A DNA stretch of 7,718 bases from Candidatus Latescibacterota bacterium (lineage in GTDB: Bacteria; Latescibacterota; UBA2968; UBA8231), in assembly GCA_022825185.1 (NCBI GenBank), contig JAJDYK010000248.1, positions 1 through 7,718 on the forward strand, read 5' to 3'. The position numbers were made by a program, and so were the translations under genes. The notes under the pieces are model-generated. The model was not told the DNA's origin. It did no database searches and worked only from the letters and a program-made list of their open reading frames with translations. Positions 1 through 7,718 of the stretch are shown piece by piece (position 1 is the stretch's first letter; each line of letters begins with the position of its first letter).

Positions 1-462
1 GTTGTGGTTGTACGCGTGGAGGCCGGCTTCCCGCAACTGGCGGGCTTGGTCGGCGGTGAGCATGCCCAACGTGCAGCAGACTTCCATGCCGGTAGCGGCA
101 ACCGTGCGCACCATGTCCAACACGCGGTCGAATTCCGCGCCGTCGCGGACTTGCCGCCAGGCCGCGCCCATGCAGAAGCGCGTGCTGCCAGCGGCTGCGG
201 CGCGCTCGGCGGTTTCGCGCACGGCTTCTAGCGACAGCAGGTCTTGGCGTTCGAGGTCCGTATCGAAGTGGGCCGACTGCGAGCAATAGCTGCAATTTTC
301 AGGACAGCCGCCGGTCTTGATCGACAGCAGGGTGCAGACTTGTACTTGCCGCGGGTCGTGGTGCTCGCGGTGGACGGTTGCGGCGCGGTATATGAGGTCG
401 AGTATGGGGCTTTTGTAGAGAGCGGCGATTTCCTCGCGCGTTGTGGGCGCATTCAGGCTCAT
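1..462 (-). CDS. bioB: Biotin synthase BioB, N-terminal part (codons 1-154, truncated by window edge)
   Basis: Radical SAM enzyme that inserts sulfur into dethiobiotin in the last step of biotin synthesis; cytosolic. Translating the reverse strand from ATG at 462-460 gives an open frame to position 1. The radical-SAM motif CxxxCxxC reads C53-P-E-N-C57-S-Y-C60, followed by SQSAH, with the same numbering as E. coli BioB. C97 in the stretch RFCMG, and C129 in the stretch MEVCCTLG, correspond to ligands of the auxiliary [2Fe-2S] cluster that supplies sulfur. The visible part ends in the conserved YNHN at 151-154, which normally leads into LDTS. A GAGGA ribosome-binding site lies 3 nt upstream of the ATG. 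The gene is divergent from the nqr operon and has no evident functional link to it. About half of a typical BioB (roughly 320-350 residues) is present; the catalytic domain continues off the left edge. No frameshift is seen. Confidence 0.95.
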   Translation of the reverse strand, partial: MSLNAPTTREEIAALYKSPILDLIYRAATVHREHHDPRQVQVCTLLSIKTGGCPENCSYCSQSAHFDTDLERQDLLSLEAVRETAERAAAAGSTRFCMGAAWRQVRDGAEFDRVLDMVRTVAATGMEVCCTLGMLTADQARQLREAGLHAYNHN

Positions 463-618
463 AATTCCTCGATCAGTTTGGTGAATGAGCGTCTAAAATC
501 CGAGGTTTCACCCGATTTGGCAAGGTCTGCCGCGCAAATGTCTTGCTCCATCGCGTTTCTTGGCTTTTATTTTTAGGCTGTTTGCGGAGGTAAACGGGCT
601 AGACGGCGCGCCCGCGCT

Positions 619-647
619 TTGATATCTGGCCGATTATGAGACATAAA
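619..647 (+). promoter_or_regulatory. Candidate distal sigma70-type promoter for nqr operon
   Basis: TTGATA at 619-624 (5 of 6 matches to the -35 consensus) is followed after 17 nt by CATAAA at 642-647 (4 of 6 matches to the -10 consensus). It reads towards nqrA and would start transcription near 654, giving a leader of about 107 nt. The assignment rests only on similarity to the consensus. A chance match in this AT-rich stretch is possible, and the phylum's sigma factor preferences are unknown. Confidence 0.35.
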
Positions 648-681
648 GACTCTTTAACGACAAATTAATGCCCTGTTTTTC

Positions 682-710
682 TTGACGGATGAGACTGGCT
701 GGCTTAAACT
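682..710 (+). promoter_or_regulatory. Candidate proximal sigma70-type promoter for nqr operon
   Basis: TTGACG at 682-687 (5 of 6 matches) and TAAACT at 705-710 (4 of 6 matches) are separated by exactly 17 nt. The predicted start point is near 717, about 44 nt before the nqrA ATG. The -10 element forms the left edge of a perfect 16-bp palindrome, as expected if a repressor competes with RNA polymerase here. This is the better supported of the two candidates because of that overlap and its distance to nqrA. Confidence 0.5.
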
Positions 711-720
711 GGCCAGTTTA
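705..720. promoter_or_regulatory. Perfect 16-bp palindrome, candidate operator at the nqr promoter
   Basis: TAAACTGGCCAGTTTA is identical to its own reverse complement across all 16 bases and does not extend further (T704 and G721 do not pair). It covers the -10 hexamer and the predicted start point of the proximal promoter, a classic position for a dimeric repressor site. It does not resemble Rex, FNR or ArcA sites that I know, so no regulator is named. An additional ACTGG lies at 694-698. In RNA it would give only a weak 6-bp stem with no T tract, so it is not a terminator. Confidence 0.5.
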
Positions 721-724
721 GTGA

Positions 725-2113
<1,389 letters not shown>

Positions 2114-2122
2114 ACGCATTCA

Positions 2123-3340
2123 ATGAAGGTTTTGCGAGATCTGCTCGACCAAGCCGAGCCCCTCTTCCACAAGGGGGGACGGCTGGAAAAGTTCTACGCT
2201 CTATACGAGGCAGCCGATACATTCTTATATACGCCCGGTCGCGTCACGGAGGGACCGACGCACGTGCGCGACGGCATTGATCTCAAGCGCACCATGATTA
2301 CGGTAGTTGTCGCGCTCGTTCCCTGCATCTTCATGGCTATGTGGAACACTGGCTATCAGATCAACTCGGCTATGCAGCAGATGGGGGCGGCGACAACGGG
2401 AGAATGGCGCGGGATAATCATCGACATCCTCGGCGTCGGCTACAATCCCAGTAACCCGTTGGCCAACGTATTCCACGGCTTCCTCTATTTCTTTCCAGTC
2501 TTTTTGGTGTGCAATATGGTGGGTGGTTTGTGGGAGGGGCTTTTCGCGATGGTTCGCAAGCACGAGATCAACGAGGGCTTCTTGGTCACGGGCATGCTCT
2601 TTCCCTTGACCTTGCCGGCGACGATCCCCCTGTGGCAGGTGGCCATCGGCATCAGCTTTGGCGTGGTGATAGGTAAAGAGGTCTTTGGCGGCACCGGTAA
2701 AAATTTTCTCAATCCGGCGCTGACCGGGCGGGCTTTCCTCTATTTTGCGTATCCCGTCGAGATTACTGGCGATGCGGTCTGGGTCGCGGTCGATGGCTTT
2801 ACGTACGCTACTCCGCTAGGGGCTGCGGCGGCCGACGGCATGGCGGCCGTTACCAATACGGTGACTTGGACGCAGGCGTTCTTGGGTACGATCCCTGGGT
2901 CCATGGGAGAAACATCGGCCCTAGCCTGCCTGATCGGCGCAGCCATTCTCATAGCGACTAGGGTCGGCTCTTGGCAAATTATCGTCAGCATGACGGCGGC
3001 CACGATAGTATGCGCCGAGTTGCTGTACGCGATTGGCAGCGATACCAACCCGATGTTCCAGATGAACGCGGCCTGGCATTTGGTGCTGGGCGGATATGCC
3101 TTTGGTTGCGTCTATATGGCGACGGATCCGGTGTCGGCGACCATGACCCCGGCCGGTCGTTGGGCGTACGGGGCGCTCATAGGCTTTATGACCGTGCTGA
3201 TCCGCGTGATCAATCCGGCCTTTCCCGAGGGCGTAATGCTGGCCATTCTCTTTGGCAATGTCTTCGCGCCCGCGATCGACTACGTGGCAATACAAGCCAA
3301 TATCAAGCGCCGGCTGGCCCGCACCGCCGTCAGCTCTTAG
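2123..3340 (+). CDS. nqrB: Na+-translocating NADH:quinone oxidoreductase subunit B
   Basis: Polytopic membrane subunit that carries a covalent FMN and riboflavin and takes part in quinone reduction and Na+ transport. The product has 405 residues (415 in V. cholerae) with many hydrophobic helices from about residue 57 to the C-terminus. A soluble N-terminal segment contains [17 protein letters not shown] and [11 protein letters not shown]. The FMN attachment threonine is expected at T230 in DGFTYAT (224-230), corresponding to V. cholerae T236. GG at 134-135 and E138 in VGGLWE correspond to V. cholerae G140/G141 and E144 of the inhibitor/quinone region. D386 in FAPAIDYV matches V. cholerae D397, implicated in Na+ handling. 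Strongly conserved blocks include [18 protein letters not shown] and YMATDPVSA. The tail NIKRRLAR is typical. The start lies 9 nt after the nqrA stop; GAAGGA at 2105-2110 is the only nearby ribosome-binding site and is somewhat distant. Confidence 0.97.
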   Translation: MKVLRDLLDQAEPLFHKGGRLEKFYALYEAADTFLYTPGRVTEGPTHVRDGIDLKRTMITVVVALVPCIFMAMWNTGYQINSAMQQMGAATTGEWRGIIIDILGVGYNPSNPLANVFHGFLYFFPVFLVCNMVGGLWEGLFAMVRKHEINEGFLVTGMLFPLTLPATIPLWQVAIGISFGVVIGKEVFGGTGKNFLNPALTGRAFLYFAYPVEITGDAVWVAVDGFTYATPLGAAAADGMAAVTNTVTWTQAFLGTIPGSMGETSALACLIGAAILIATRVGSWQIIVSMTAATIVCAELLYAIGSDTNPMFQMNAAWHLVLGGYAFGCVYMATDPVSATMTPAGRWAYGALIGFMTVLIRVINPAFPEGVMLAILFGNVFAPAIDYVAIQANIKRRLARTAVSS

Positions 3341-3343
3341 GAG
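3339..3343 (+). promoter_or_regulatory. Ribosome-binding site fixing the GTG start of nqrC
   Basis: AGGAG overlaps the nqrB stop codon and lies 11 nt before GTG 3355. The nqrC frame stays open upstream into nqrB as far as 2971, so this site and the family N-terminus decide the start. The residues after GTG 3355 (ANDSVGRTF, then a membrane helix) match NqrC, whereas the upstream extension is merely nqrB read in another frame. Confidence 0.6.
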
Positions 3344-3354
3344 AGATAGACAAA

Positions 3355-4146
3355 GTGGCTAACGATTCGGTAGGTAGAACATTCGGCGTGGCGCTCGGCG
3401 TTTGCCTCGTCTGCTCGGTGCTGGTATCGGCGGCGGCGGTGTCGCTGCGGCCGACCCAAGCGGTCAACAAGACGCTCGACAAGAAGCGCAATATTCTAAT
3501 GGCCGCCGGTTTGTTGAAATCCGGTGAGGTCGCCAGCGGCGAGCGCATCGATGAGTTGTACCAAAATATAAATACCCGCGTCGTCGATTTGGCGACTGGG
3601 GAATACGTCGATGGCGTTGACCCGATTGAGTACGACCAGCGGCGGGCGGCCAAAGACCCAGCGCAGAGCGAGGTGGTACCGGACGATGTGGACATCGCCA
3701 ACGTCAAGCGCCGTGCGCTCTATGCCTCGGTGTACTTGGTCTCGCAGAAGGGCAAGATCAAAAAGGTCATCCTGCCCGTCCACGGCTTAGGTCTGTGGTC
3801 AACGCTCTATGGATTTGTGGCCCTCGACGCTAGGGATCTCAATACCATCCGCGGGCTGGTGTACTACGAGCACGCCGAGACTCCAGGTTTGGGAGGCGAG
3901 GTCGATAACCCGAGTTGGAAGGCCCTGTGGGACGGCAAAAAGGCCTTTGACGAAAGCGGTGCCGTGCGCATTGAGGTGATCAGGGGTAAGGTCGTCCAGG
4001 GACGGCCGGAAGCCCAGTATCAGGTCGATGGGCTGTCGGGTGCCACTATTACCTCGCGCGGCGTCAGGGACATGCTGCGCTACTGGTTGGGTGCGGAATC
4101 CTTTGGGCCGTATCTAGCCAAGCTCAAAGAACGAGGAGTTAGTTAA
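3355..4146 (+). CDS. nqrC: Na+-translocating NADH:quinone oxidoreductase subunit C
   Basis: Single-span subunit whose soluble FMN-binding domain faces the periplasm and relays electrons towards NqrB. From GTG 3355 the product is 263 residues, typical for NqrC. One transmembrane helix covers about residues 8-30 and ends in [10 protein letters not shown]. Family blocks follow: [10 protein letters not shown] (75-84), [10 protein letters not shown] (93-102), [13 protein letters not shown] (137-149) and [14 protein letters not shown] (170-183). The covalent FMN site SGAT is at 228-231, so T231 is the expected phosphoester-linked residue (V. cholerae T225), followed by ITSRGV. The C-terminus [14 protein letters not shown] resembles other NqrC tails. 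FMN attachment needs an exported flavin transferase (ApbE), which is not encoded in this window. The stop is followed after one base by nqrD, so translation is probably coupled. Confidence 0.96.
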   Translation: MANDSVGRTFGVALGVCLVCSVLVSAAAVSLRPTQAVNKTLDKKRNILMAAGLLKSGEVASGERIDELYQNINTRVVDLATGEYVDGVDPIEYDQRRAAKDPAQSEVVPDDVDIANVKRRALYASVYLVSQKGKIKKVILPVHGLGLWSTLYGFVALDARDLNTIRGLVYYEHAETPGLGGEVDNPSWKALWDGKKAFDESGAVRIEVIRGKVVQGRPEAQYQVDGLSGATITSRGVRDMLRYWLGAESFGPYLAKLKERGVS

Positions 4147-4147
4147 A

Positions 4148-4771
4148 ATGGCTGACAAACCAAGAGACGTCCTCTTCAGGCCGCTCTTTGACTCCAATCC
4201 CATTGCCTTGCTGAGCCTCGGCATATGCTCGGCGCTGGCGGTGACGACCAAGTTGGAAACCACCGTCACCATGTGCTTGGCGGTCATTTTCGTGCTCTGT
4301 TGTTCCAACATGGCCGTCAGCGTGATCCGCAACTACATCCCGGCCAATATCCGCATTATCGTGCAGATGACGATCATCGCCTCGCTGGTGATTATCGTCG
4401 ATCAGTTCCTGCGCGCCTATGCCTTTGATATCAGCAAACAGCTCTCGGTCTTCGTCGGGCTGATTATCACCAACTGCATTATCATGGGTCGGGCCGAGGC
4501 TTTCGCCTCGCAGAACGGCCCTGGGCTAAGCTTTCTCGACGGCTTGGGCAATGCCTTGGGCTACAGCGTCATTCTGCTGGTCGTCGGCATATTGCGCGAG
4601 CTATTCGGGTCGGGTTCGCTGTTTGGGGTACCAATGTTTGCATTGGCCGCCGAGGGAGGTTGGTACGCACCCAACGGCCTGATGCTTTTGCCGCCGAGTG
4701 CGTTTTTCATCATTGGCTTGTTTATATGGGCGCTCAGGACCTGGAAGAACGATCAGGTCGAGGAGGAGTAA
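4148..4771 (+). CDS. nqrD: Na+-translocating NADH:quinone oxidoreductase subunit D
   Basis: Integral membrane subunit that pairs with NqrE around an intramembrane iron centre on the electron path. The product has 207 residues, about six hydrophobic segments and an acidic tail ending EEE. The iron-ligand cysteines are present: C27 in [15 protein letters not shown] and C110 in [14 protein letters not shown], matching V. cholerae C29 and C112 with a uniform offset of two. The stretches VRIIVQM-like ([19 protein letters not shown]) and [11 protein letters not shown] are nearly identical to the Vibrio protein. [18 protein letters not shown] at 170-187 is another family signature. It belongs to the NqrDE/RnfAE family, and the operon and the NqrD-specific segments rule out Rnf. 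GAGGAG at 4133-4138 lies 9 nt before the ATG, inside the end of nqrC. Confidence 0.97.
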   Translation: MADKPRDVLFRPLFDSNPIALLSLGICSALAVTTKLETTVTMCLAVIFVLCCSNMAVSVIRNYIPANIRIIVQMTIIASLVIIVDQFLRAYAFDISKQLSVFVGLIITNCIIMGRAEAFASQNGPGLSFLDGLGNALGYSVILLVVGILRELFGSGSLFGVPMFALAAEGGWYAPNGLMLLPPSAFFIIGLFIWALRTWKNDQVEEE

Positions 4772-4777
4772 CCAAAC

Positions 4778-5389
4778 ATGGTCGAAGCCTATCTGAGCAT
4801 ATTTATGAAGTCCGTGTTCGTCGAGAACATGGCGCTGGCCTTCTTTTTGGGGATGTGTACATTTCTAGCGGTCTCCAAGGAGGTGCCGACGGCGTTTGGG
4901 CTTGGGATTGCCGTAATCGTGGTGCAGACGGTTACTGTCCCAGCCAACAACCTAATCTACCAGTATCTGCTCAAGGAAGACGCGCTGGCGTGGGCGGGCT
5001 TGAGTGGGGTAGATCTGACCTTTGTGGGGCTGATTAGCTATATCGGCATCATCGCCGCTATGGTGCAGATTCTCGAGATGTTTCTCGACAAGTTCGTGCC
5101 GGCCCTCTACAATGCGCTGGGCATTTTTCTGCCCTTGATTACCGTTAATTGCGCGATCTTAGGTGGTTCGCTGTTCATGGTCGAGCGAGACTACAACCTC
5201 GGCGAGAGCGTGGTCTTTGGCTTTGGCTCCGGCTTCGGCTGGGCGCTGGCCATCGTCGCGCTGGCGGGCATCCGCGAGAAGATGAAGTACAGCGACGTGC
5301 CGCCAGGGCTGCGCGGCCTCGGGATTACCTTCATTACAGTGGGCCTGATGTCTTTGGCCTTTATGTCCTTTTCCGGTATTCAGCTCTAA
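4778..5389 (+). CDS. nqrE: Na+-translocating NADH:quinone oxidoreductase subunit E
   Basis: Membrane subunit paralogous to NqrD, with inverted topology, that supplies the other two ligands of the intramembrane iron site. The product has 203 residues (198 in V. cholerae), with a small insertion around residues 68-80 ([12 protein letters not shown]). The ligand cysteines are C27 in [13 protein letters not shown] and C125 in [11 protein letters not shown]. The C-terminal half is almost family-invariant: [60 protein letters not shown] at 4761-4766, within the end of nqrD, lies 11 nt before the ATG. Six nucleotides separate it from the nqrD stop. Confidence 0.97.
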   Translation: MVEAYLSIFMKSVFVENMALAFFLGMCTFLAVSKEVPTAFGLGIAVIVVQTVTVPANNLIYQYLLKEDALAWAGLSGVDLTFVGLISYIGIIAAMVQILEMFLDKFVPALYNALGIFLPLITVNCAILGGSLFMVERDYNLGESVVFGFGSGFGWALAIVALAGIREKMKYSDVPPGLRGLGITFITVGLMSLAFMSFSGIQL

Positions 5390-5405
5390 AAGGAAACAGC
5401 AGCTT

Positions 5406-6644
5406 ATGACTGAAGTTATTTCCGGCGTCGGCATGTTCACCGGCGTAGTGCTGGCCTTGGTAGCCATCATTTTGGTAGCCCGCTCCCGGCTGGTGCCCAG
5501 CGGCAACGTGCGGATTCTCATTAACGACGACGAGAGCAAGGCTCTTTCCGTTCCGGCGGGAGGCAAGCTACTCAACGTGCTGGCCGACAACAAGGTATTT
5601 GTGTCTTCGGCCTGCGGCGGCGGTGGCACCTGCGCCCAGTGCAAGGTGAATATCTACGAGGGCGGTGGCGATATCTTGCAGACCGAGACCAGCCACATTA
5701 CCAAGCGCGAGGCGAGCGAGGGCGTGCGGCTCTCCTGCCAGGTCAACGTCAAGCAGGACATGAAGATCGAAGTGCCGCCCGAAGTGTTCTCGGTCAAAAA
5801 GTGGGAGTGCGAAGTAGTATCCAACGACAACGTGGCGACCTTTATAAAGGAATTTGTCGTCAAGCTCCCCGAGGGTGAGACGCTGGATTTCCAGCCCGGC
5901 GGCTTTATCCAGATCGAAGTGCCGCCCTTCGAGTGCGACTTCAAGGACTTTGAGGGCATTGACGAGCGCTTCCACCCCGATTGGGATCGCTTCAACGTCT
6001 GGGACTTCAAGCTCGTCAATACCGAGCCTGTCTTTCGCGCCTATTCAATGGCCAATCACCCGGCCGAGGGCGACATTATCATGCTCAACATCCGCATCGC
6101 CACTCCACCGCCCGACCGCGAAAAGGGCGGCTGGGAGGATGTACCGCCGGGTATCGCCTCTTCCTATGTGTTCAGCCGCAAGCCGGGCGACATGGTGACG
6201 ATCTCAGGGCCGTTCGGCGAATTTTTCATTCAGGAAACCGACCGCGAAATGGTCTATATTGGCGGTGGCGCGGGCATGGCTCCTTTGCGCTCGCATCTAT
6301 ATCACCTCTTCCATACGCTCAAGACGGGGCGCAAGGTGTCCTATTGGTACGGGGCGCGCAATCCCAACGAGGTCTTCTACGAGGATCACTTCCGCAAAAT
6401 AGAAGAGGAGTTTCCCAACTTCACCTTTCACATCGCCATGTCCGAGCCGCGGCCAGAGGACAATTGGGACGGCTATGTGGGCTTTATTCACCAGGTGGTA
6501 CACGACCATTATCTCAAGGATCATCCCGCCCCTGAAGACGTCGAATATTACCTGTGCGGCCCGCCGCTGATGCTCCAATCCGCGCTCGGGATGCTCGACG
6601 ATCTAGGTATCGAAGAGGAAATGATTCGCTTCGACGAGTTTTAA
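5406..6644 (+). CDS. nqrF: Na+-translocating NADH:quinone oxidoreductase subunit F (NADH-oxidising, FAD and [2Fe-2S])
   Basis: Entry point for electrons: it oxidises NADH on the cytoplasmic side and passes electrons through FAD to a [2Fe-2S] cluster. The product has 412 residues. An N-terminal membrane anchor covers about residues 5-27. A plant-type ferredoxin domain (about 33-127) follows, with cluster ligands C70, C76, C79 and C111 ([11 protein letters not shown] and LSCQV), at the same positions as in V. cholerae. The FAD-binding barrel (about 130-275) includes RAYSMAN at 211-217 and the family insert [24 protein letters not shown]. The NAD-binding domain (about 280-412) has [12 protein letters not shown] at 287-298, YWYGARN at 313-319 and CGPPLM at 384-389. 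The C-terminus MIRFDEF is typical; the terminal aromatic shields FAD in this reductase family. The start is supported by AGGA at 5391-5394. Confidence 0.97.
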   Translation: MTEVISGVGMFTGVVLALVAIILVARSRLVPSGNVRILINDDESKALSVPAGGKLLNVLADNKVFVSSACGGGGTCAQCKVNIYEGGGDILQTETSHITKREASEGVRLSCQVNVKQDMKIEVPPEVFSVKKWECEVVSNDNVATFIKEFVVKLPEGETLDFQPGGFIQIEVPPFECDFKDFEGIDERFHPDWDRFNVWDFKLVNTEPVFRAYSMANHPAEGDIIMLNIRIATPPPDREKGGWEDVPPGIASSYVFSRKPGDMVTISGPFGEFFIQETDREMVYIGGGAGMAPLRSHLYHLFHTLKTGRKVSYWYGARNPNEVFYEDHFRKIEEEFPNFTFHIAMSEPRPEDNWDGYVGFIHQVVHDHYLKDHPAPEDVEYYLCGPPLMLQSALGMLDDLGIEEEMIRFDEF

Positions 6645-6647
6645 GTC

Positions 6648-6654
6648 GGGAGGA
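6648..6654 (+). promoter_or_regulatory. Strong ribosome-binding site of nqrM
   Basis: GGGAGGA lies 7 nt before ATG 6662 and only 3 nt after the nqrF stop. It is the best Shine-Dalgarno match in the window and selects ATG 6662 over the upstream in-frame codons that overlap nqrF. It also argues against the out-of-frame ATG at 6655, which would be only 1 nt from the site. Confidence 0.65.
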
Positions 6655-6661
6655 ATGCAAG

Positions 6662-6865
6662 ATGACTGTAAGCATGCTTATCGCCGCGTTCGCCGCGTTC
6701 GGACTGGTTATGGCCGCCATGGCCGTCGGCGTGATCTTCAGCAATCGTCGCCTCCAAGGCTCGTGCGGAGGGCTGGGTACTATGCGCGATGCGTTGGGCG
6801 AGCCTATGTGCGAGTGCGGTCAGGCTCCCGGCTCGTGCGGGGATGCCGAGTCGAAGACGAGCTGA
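6662..6865 (+). CDS. nqrM: Na+-NQR maturation protein NqrM (DUF539 family)
   Basis: Small membrane-anchored cysteine protein needed for assembly of Na+-NQR, thought to help deliver iron to the NqrD/NqrE site. The product has 67 residues: an N-terminal transmembrane helix at about 5-26 followed by a soluble tail with four cysteines, C35, C50, C52 and C59. The signature GSCGGLG at 33-39 and the later pattern MCECG...SCG match the GSCGGLG...CDCP..C layout of Vibrio NqrM. The spacing between the first and second cysteine is larger because of an insert (TMRDALGEP), and the tail after the last cysteine is shorter and lacks the lysine/arginine-rich end seen in Vibrio. It follows nqrF by 17 nt, the usual position for this gene. 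It is easily missed because it is short. Confidence 0.9.
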   Translation: MTVSMLIAAFAAFGLVMAAMAVGVIFSNRRLQGSCGGLGTMRDALGEPMCECGQAPGSCGDAESKTS

Positions 6866-6889
6866 GCACTGTCGGCAGCTTTGATCTAG

Positions 6890-6918
6890 CGGCGGGCGGT
6901 GGTCCGCCGTTTTTCTTT
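6890..6918 (+). terminator. Rho-independent terminator or attenuator after nqrM
   Basis: An inverted repeat GGCGG/CCGCC is followed directly by G and TTTTTCTTT (6910-6918). Two pairings are possible. One uses 6895-6899 with 6904-6908 (5 bp, 4-nt loop). The other uses 6890-6895 with 6904-6909 (6 bp, 8-nt loop). Both are all G-C. The stem is short but very GC-rich and the T tract is good. It lies 25 nt after the nqrM stop and 14 nt before atpZ, so it probably ends or dampens nqr transcription before the ATP synthase genes. Confidence 0.6.
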
Positions 6919-6931
6919 GCGAATAGAGAAT

Positions 6932-7174
6932 ATGGCCGCCAAAAAAAAGACCGGGGCGTATGCCGAGATCGGCCCTTACGTCAGTCTGGGGATTCAATTC
7001 GCAGCGACGATCTTGATCTTTGTGTTTCTCGGCTGGTGGCTCGACGACAAATTTGCAACTACGCCACTCTTTCTCGTGTTGGGCACCCTGCTCGGCGCGG
7101 GTGGTGGGTTTTACAAACTCTATCGGACGCTGATGGATTTAGATGAGCGGCGCAAGCGGGAGAACGGACCGTGA
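6932..7174 (+). CDS. atpZ: AtpZ/AtpI-family F0F1 ATP synthase accessory membrane protein
   Basis: Small membrane protein of the family often found just upstream of atpB, linked to c-ring assembly or Mg2+ handling of F-type ATP synthases. The product has 80 residues: a lysine-rich start (MAAKKK), a first helix at about 15-35, the family turn GWWLDDKF (about 34-41) with TTPLF, a second helix at about 46-62 ending in GAGGGFYKLYR, and a charged tail. The G-x-x-LD and P-x-F..LG...G..GF..LYR pattern is typical of the ATPase_gene1 (AtpZ) family. I chose ATG 6932; a GTG at 6899 would fall inside the preceding terminator stem. The ribosome-binding site is weak (GAGA at 6925-6928). Its end overlaps the next gene by 4 nt. 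Confidence 0.8.
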   Translation: MAAKKKTGAYAEIGPYVSLGIQFAATILIFVFLGWWLDDKFATTPLFLVLGTLLGAGGGFYKLYRTLMDLDERRKRENGP

Positions 7175-7461
7175 GTTGGGACAGCATCGCCGCTGGATTG
7201 GTGGTCGCTGGGGTCAACGGCGCGCTCGCGCTGGCGGCGATTCGCTGGGGATGGAGCAAGGGCATGCAGACCTTTATAATCGCCTTTTTCGGGGGGATGA
7301 TCGCGCGATTGATCGCGGTCGCCGTCCTGTCGGTAGTGGTGCTCAGATGGGCTGAAATCCATGCCGAAAGTTACTTCGTCGCGCTAGTGGCTGCGTACTT
7401 GCTTTTTCTCGCGTTTGAAATTTTTTACGTACTCAAATTACAAGGCCGTTCAAAGCGCTAG
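7171..7461 (+). CDS. ATP synthase subunit I-like membrane protein
   Basis: A 96-residue membrane protein starting at GTG 7171, which overlaps the TGA of the upstream gene (GTGA), implying translational coupling. GGGAGA at 7158-7163 is well placed upstream. Hydrophobic segments lie at about 6-25, 33-58 and 68-88, separated by short charged turns (RWGWSKG at 25-31, RWAEIHAES at 59-67), with a basic tail QGRSKR. FFGGMIARLIAV in the second segment, with an arginine in a small-residue context, resembles ATP synthase subunit I proteins that assist c-ring assembly. Sequence similarity is weak in this family, so the call rests mainly on size, topology and the position between atpZ and atpB. It could equally be annotated as a hypothetical membrane protein of the atp operon. 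Confidence 0.6.
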   Translation: MSWDSIAAGLVVAGVNGALALAAIRWGWSKGMQTFIIAFFGGMIARLIAVAVLSVVVLRWAEIHAESYFVALVAAYLLFLAFEIFYVLKLQGRSKR

Positions 7462-7477
7462 AAGCGCCCGTGAGGTG

Positions 7478-7506
7478 TTGACAGAAATTTGCGGCCTAAT
7501 TAATTT
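7478..7506 (+). promoter_or_regulatory. Candidate promoter in front of atpB
   Basis: A perfect -35 hexamer TTGACA at 7478-7483 is followed after 17 nt by TAATTT at 7501-7506, a poor -10 (3 of 6 matches), in an AT-rich stretch. The 104-nt gap before atpB is the longest non-coding stretch on the right side of the window, which fits an internal promoter. Transcription would start near 7513, about 53 nt before the atpB ATG. Confidence 0.4.
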
Positions 7507-7565
7507 ATTCGATTGGTTACTGCGACAGATTCCCTCCTATTTTTGGATATTTCACAAGGCAGTAA

Positions 7566-7718
7566 ATGGCTGGCGAAACGCAGGCGGCAGACGCCGCAAA
7601 TGCGCAAGTGGACATCATAGGGCACATTTTAGATAGTCCCTATATTGAATTGCCCTTTGTCGATTTTCATCACCTGCTCGCAGGCAAAGTTTCTCTTCCT
7701 TCGCTAGAGCTTTTCGGC
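7566..7718 (+). CDS. atpB: F0F1 ATP synthase subunit a, N-terminal part (51 codons, truncated by window edge)
   Basis: Subunit a forms the ion half-channels next to the c ring of the membrane sector. From ATG 7566 the frame is open to the end of the window. The first 17 residues are polar and alanine-rich (MAGETQAADAANAQ). Then comes IIGHILDSPYIELP, resembling the H-H/I-L-D-S-x-Y-x-E-x-P block at the N-terminus of subunit a in Bacteroidetes/Chlorobi-type operons, followed by FVDFHHLLAGKVSLPSLELFG before the first helix would begin. AAGG at 7556-7559 lies 6 nt before the start. The order atpZ, small membrane protein, then this gene supports the call. The functional helices, including the essential arginine, are outside the window, so identity rests on a short segment plus context. 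Confidence 0.75.
   Translation, partial: MAGETQAADAANAQVDIIGHILDSPYIELPFVDFHHLLAGKVSLPSLELFG

Noticed and set aside
244..576. Open reading frame of 110 codons on the + strand overlapping bioB
   Set aside because: It is antisense to the clearly conserved bioB, shows no family features, and is explained by codon bias of bioB on the other strand.
605..612. GGCGCGCC palindrome in the bioB-nqrA gap
   Set aside because: An 8-bp GC palindrome is expected by chance here, and no repeat or promoter is associated with it.
2971..3354. Upstream extension of the nqrC frame into nqrB (128 extra codons)
   Set aside because: The extension is nqrB read in another frame. The NqrC family N-terminus begins at GTG 3355, which has its own ribosome-binding site.
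4148..5389. Possibility that the D/E pair belongs to an Rnf complex
   Set aside because: NqrDE and RnfAE are homologous, but the presence of nqrA, nqrF and nqrM and the absence of rnfB/rnfC establish Na+-NQR.
6554..6661. Upstream in-frame extension of nqrM inside nqrF
   Set aside because: It overlaps the conserved nqrF C-terminus in another frame. NqrM normally starts directly with a membrane helix, as it does from ATG 6662.
6655..7146. 163-codon frame starting at ATG 6655 spanning nqrM, the hairpin and atpZ
   Set aside because: It is arginine-rich out-of-frame translation of two recognisable genes, and its start lies too close to the ribosome-binding site.

Overview
The window carries a complete Na+-translocating NADH:quinone oxidoreductase (Na+-NQR) operon, nqrABCDEF plus the maturation gene nqrM, on the + strand. 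On the left it is flanked by the divergent 5' part of a biotin synthase gene (bioB). On the right is the start of an F-type ATP synthase operon: an AtpZ-like gene, a subunit I-like gene and the first 51 codons of atpB. The DNA is moderately GC-rich by eye, with dense coding and short intergenic gaps. Na+-NQR and the order atpZ - small membrane protein - atpB suggest a Gram-negative bacterium, possibly of the Bacteroidetes/Chlorobi/Gemmatimonadetes-like (FCB) side or an uncultured relative. The sequence alone does not fix the taxon.

Layout: 1-462 (-) is bioB codons 1-154, cut by the window edge. 463-760 is a divergent intergenic region with two candidate sigma70-type promoters reading towards nqrA; the proximal one is overlapped by a perfect 16-bp palindrome. 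761-6865 (+) is nqrA-nqrB-nqrC-nqrD-nqrE-nqrF-nqrM, with gaps of 1-17 nt, so most likely one transcript. 6890-6918 is a GC-rich hairpin followed by a T tract, a likely terminator or attenuator. 6932-7461 is atpZ and a second small membrane gene overlapping by 4 nt (GTGA). 7478-7506 is a candidate promoter and 7566-7718 is the start of atpB.

How the genes work together: NqrF takes electrons from NADH through FAD and a [2Fe-2S] centre. They pass via the NqrD/NqrE intramembrane iron site, the covalent FMNs of NqrC and NqrB and the NqrB riboflavin to quinone, and Na+ is pumped out. Every cofactor ligand that I could check by motif is present, so the pump looks functional. NqrM supports iron-centre maturation. 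No flavin transferase gene (apbE) is in the window, so it must lie elsewhere. The adjacent ATP synthase genes could use the same ion gradient, but its ion specificity cannot be read here because the c subunit lies outside.

I found no mobile element, CRISPR array, tRNA or rRNA, and no clearly novel system. The most noteworthy items are the palindrome at the nqr promoter, the NQR/ATP-synthase adjacency with its intervening terminator, and a variant flavinylation motif in NqrB.
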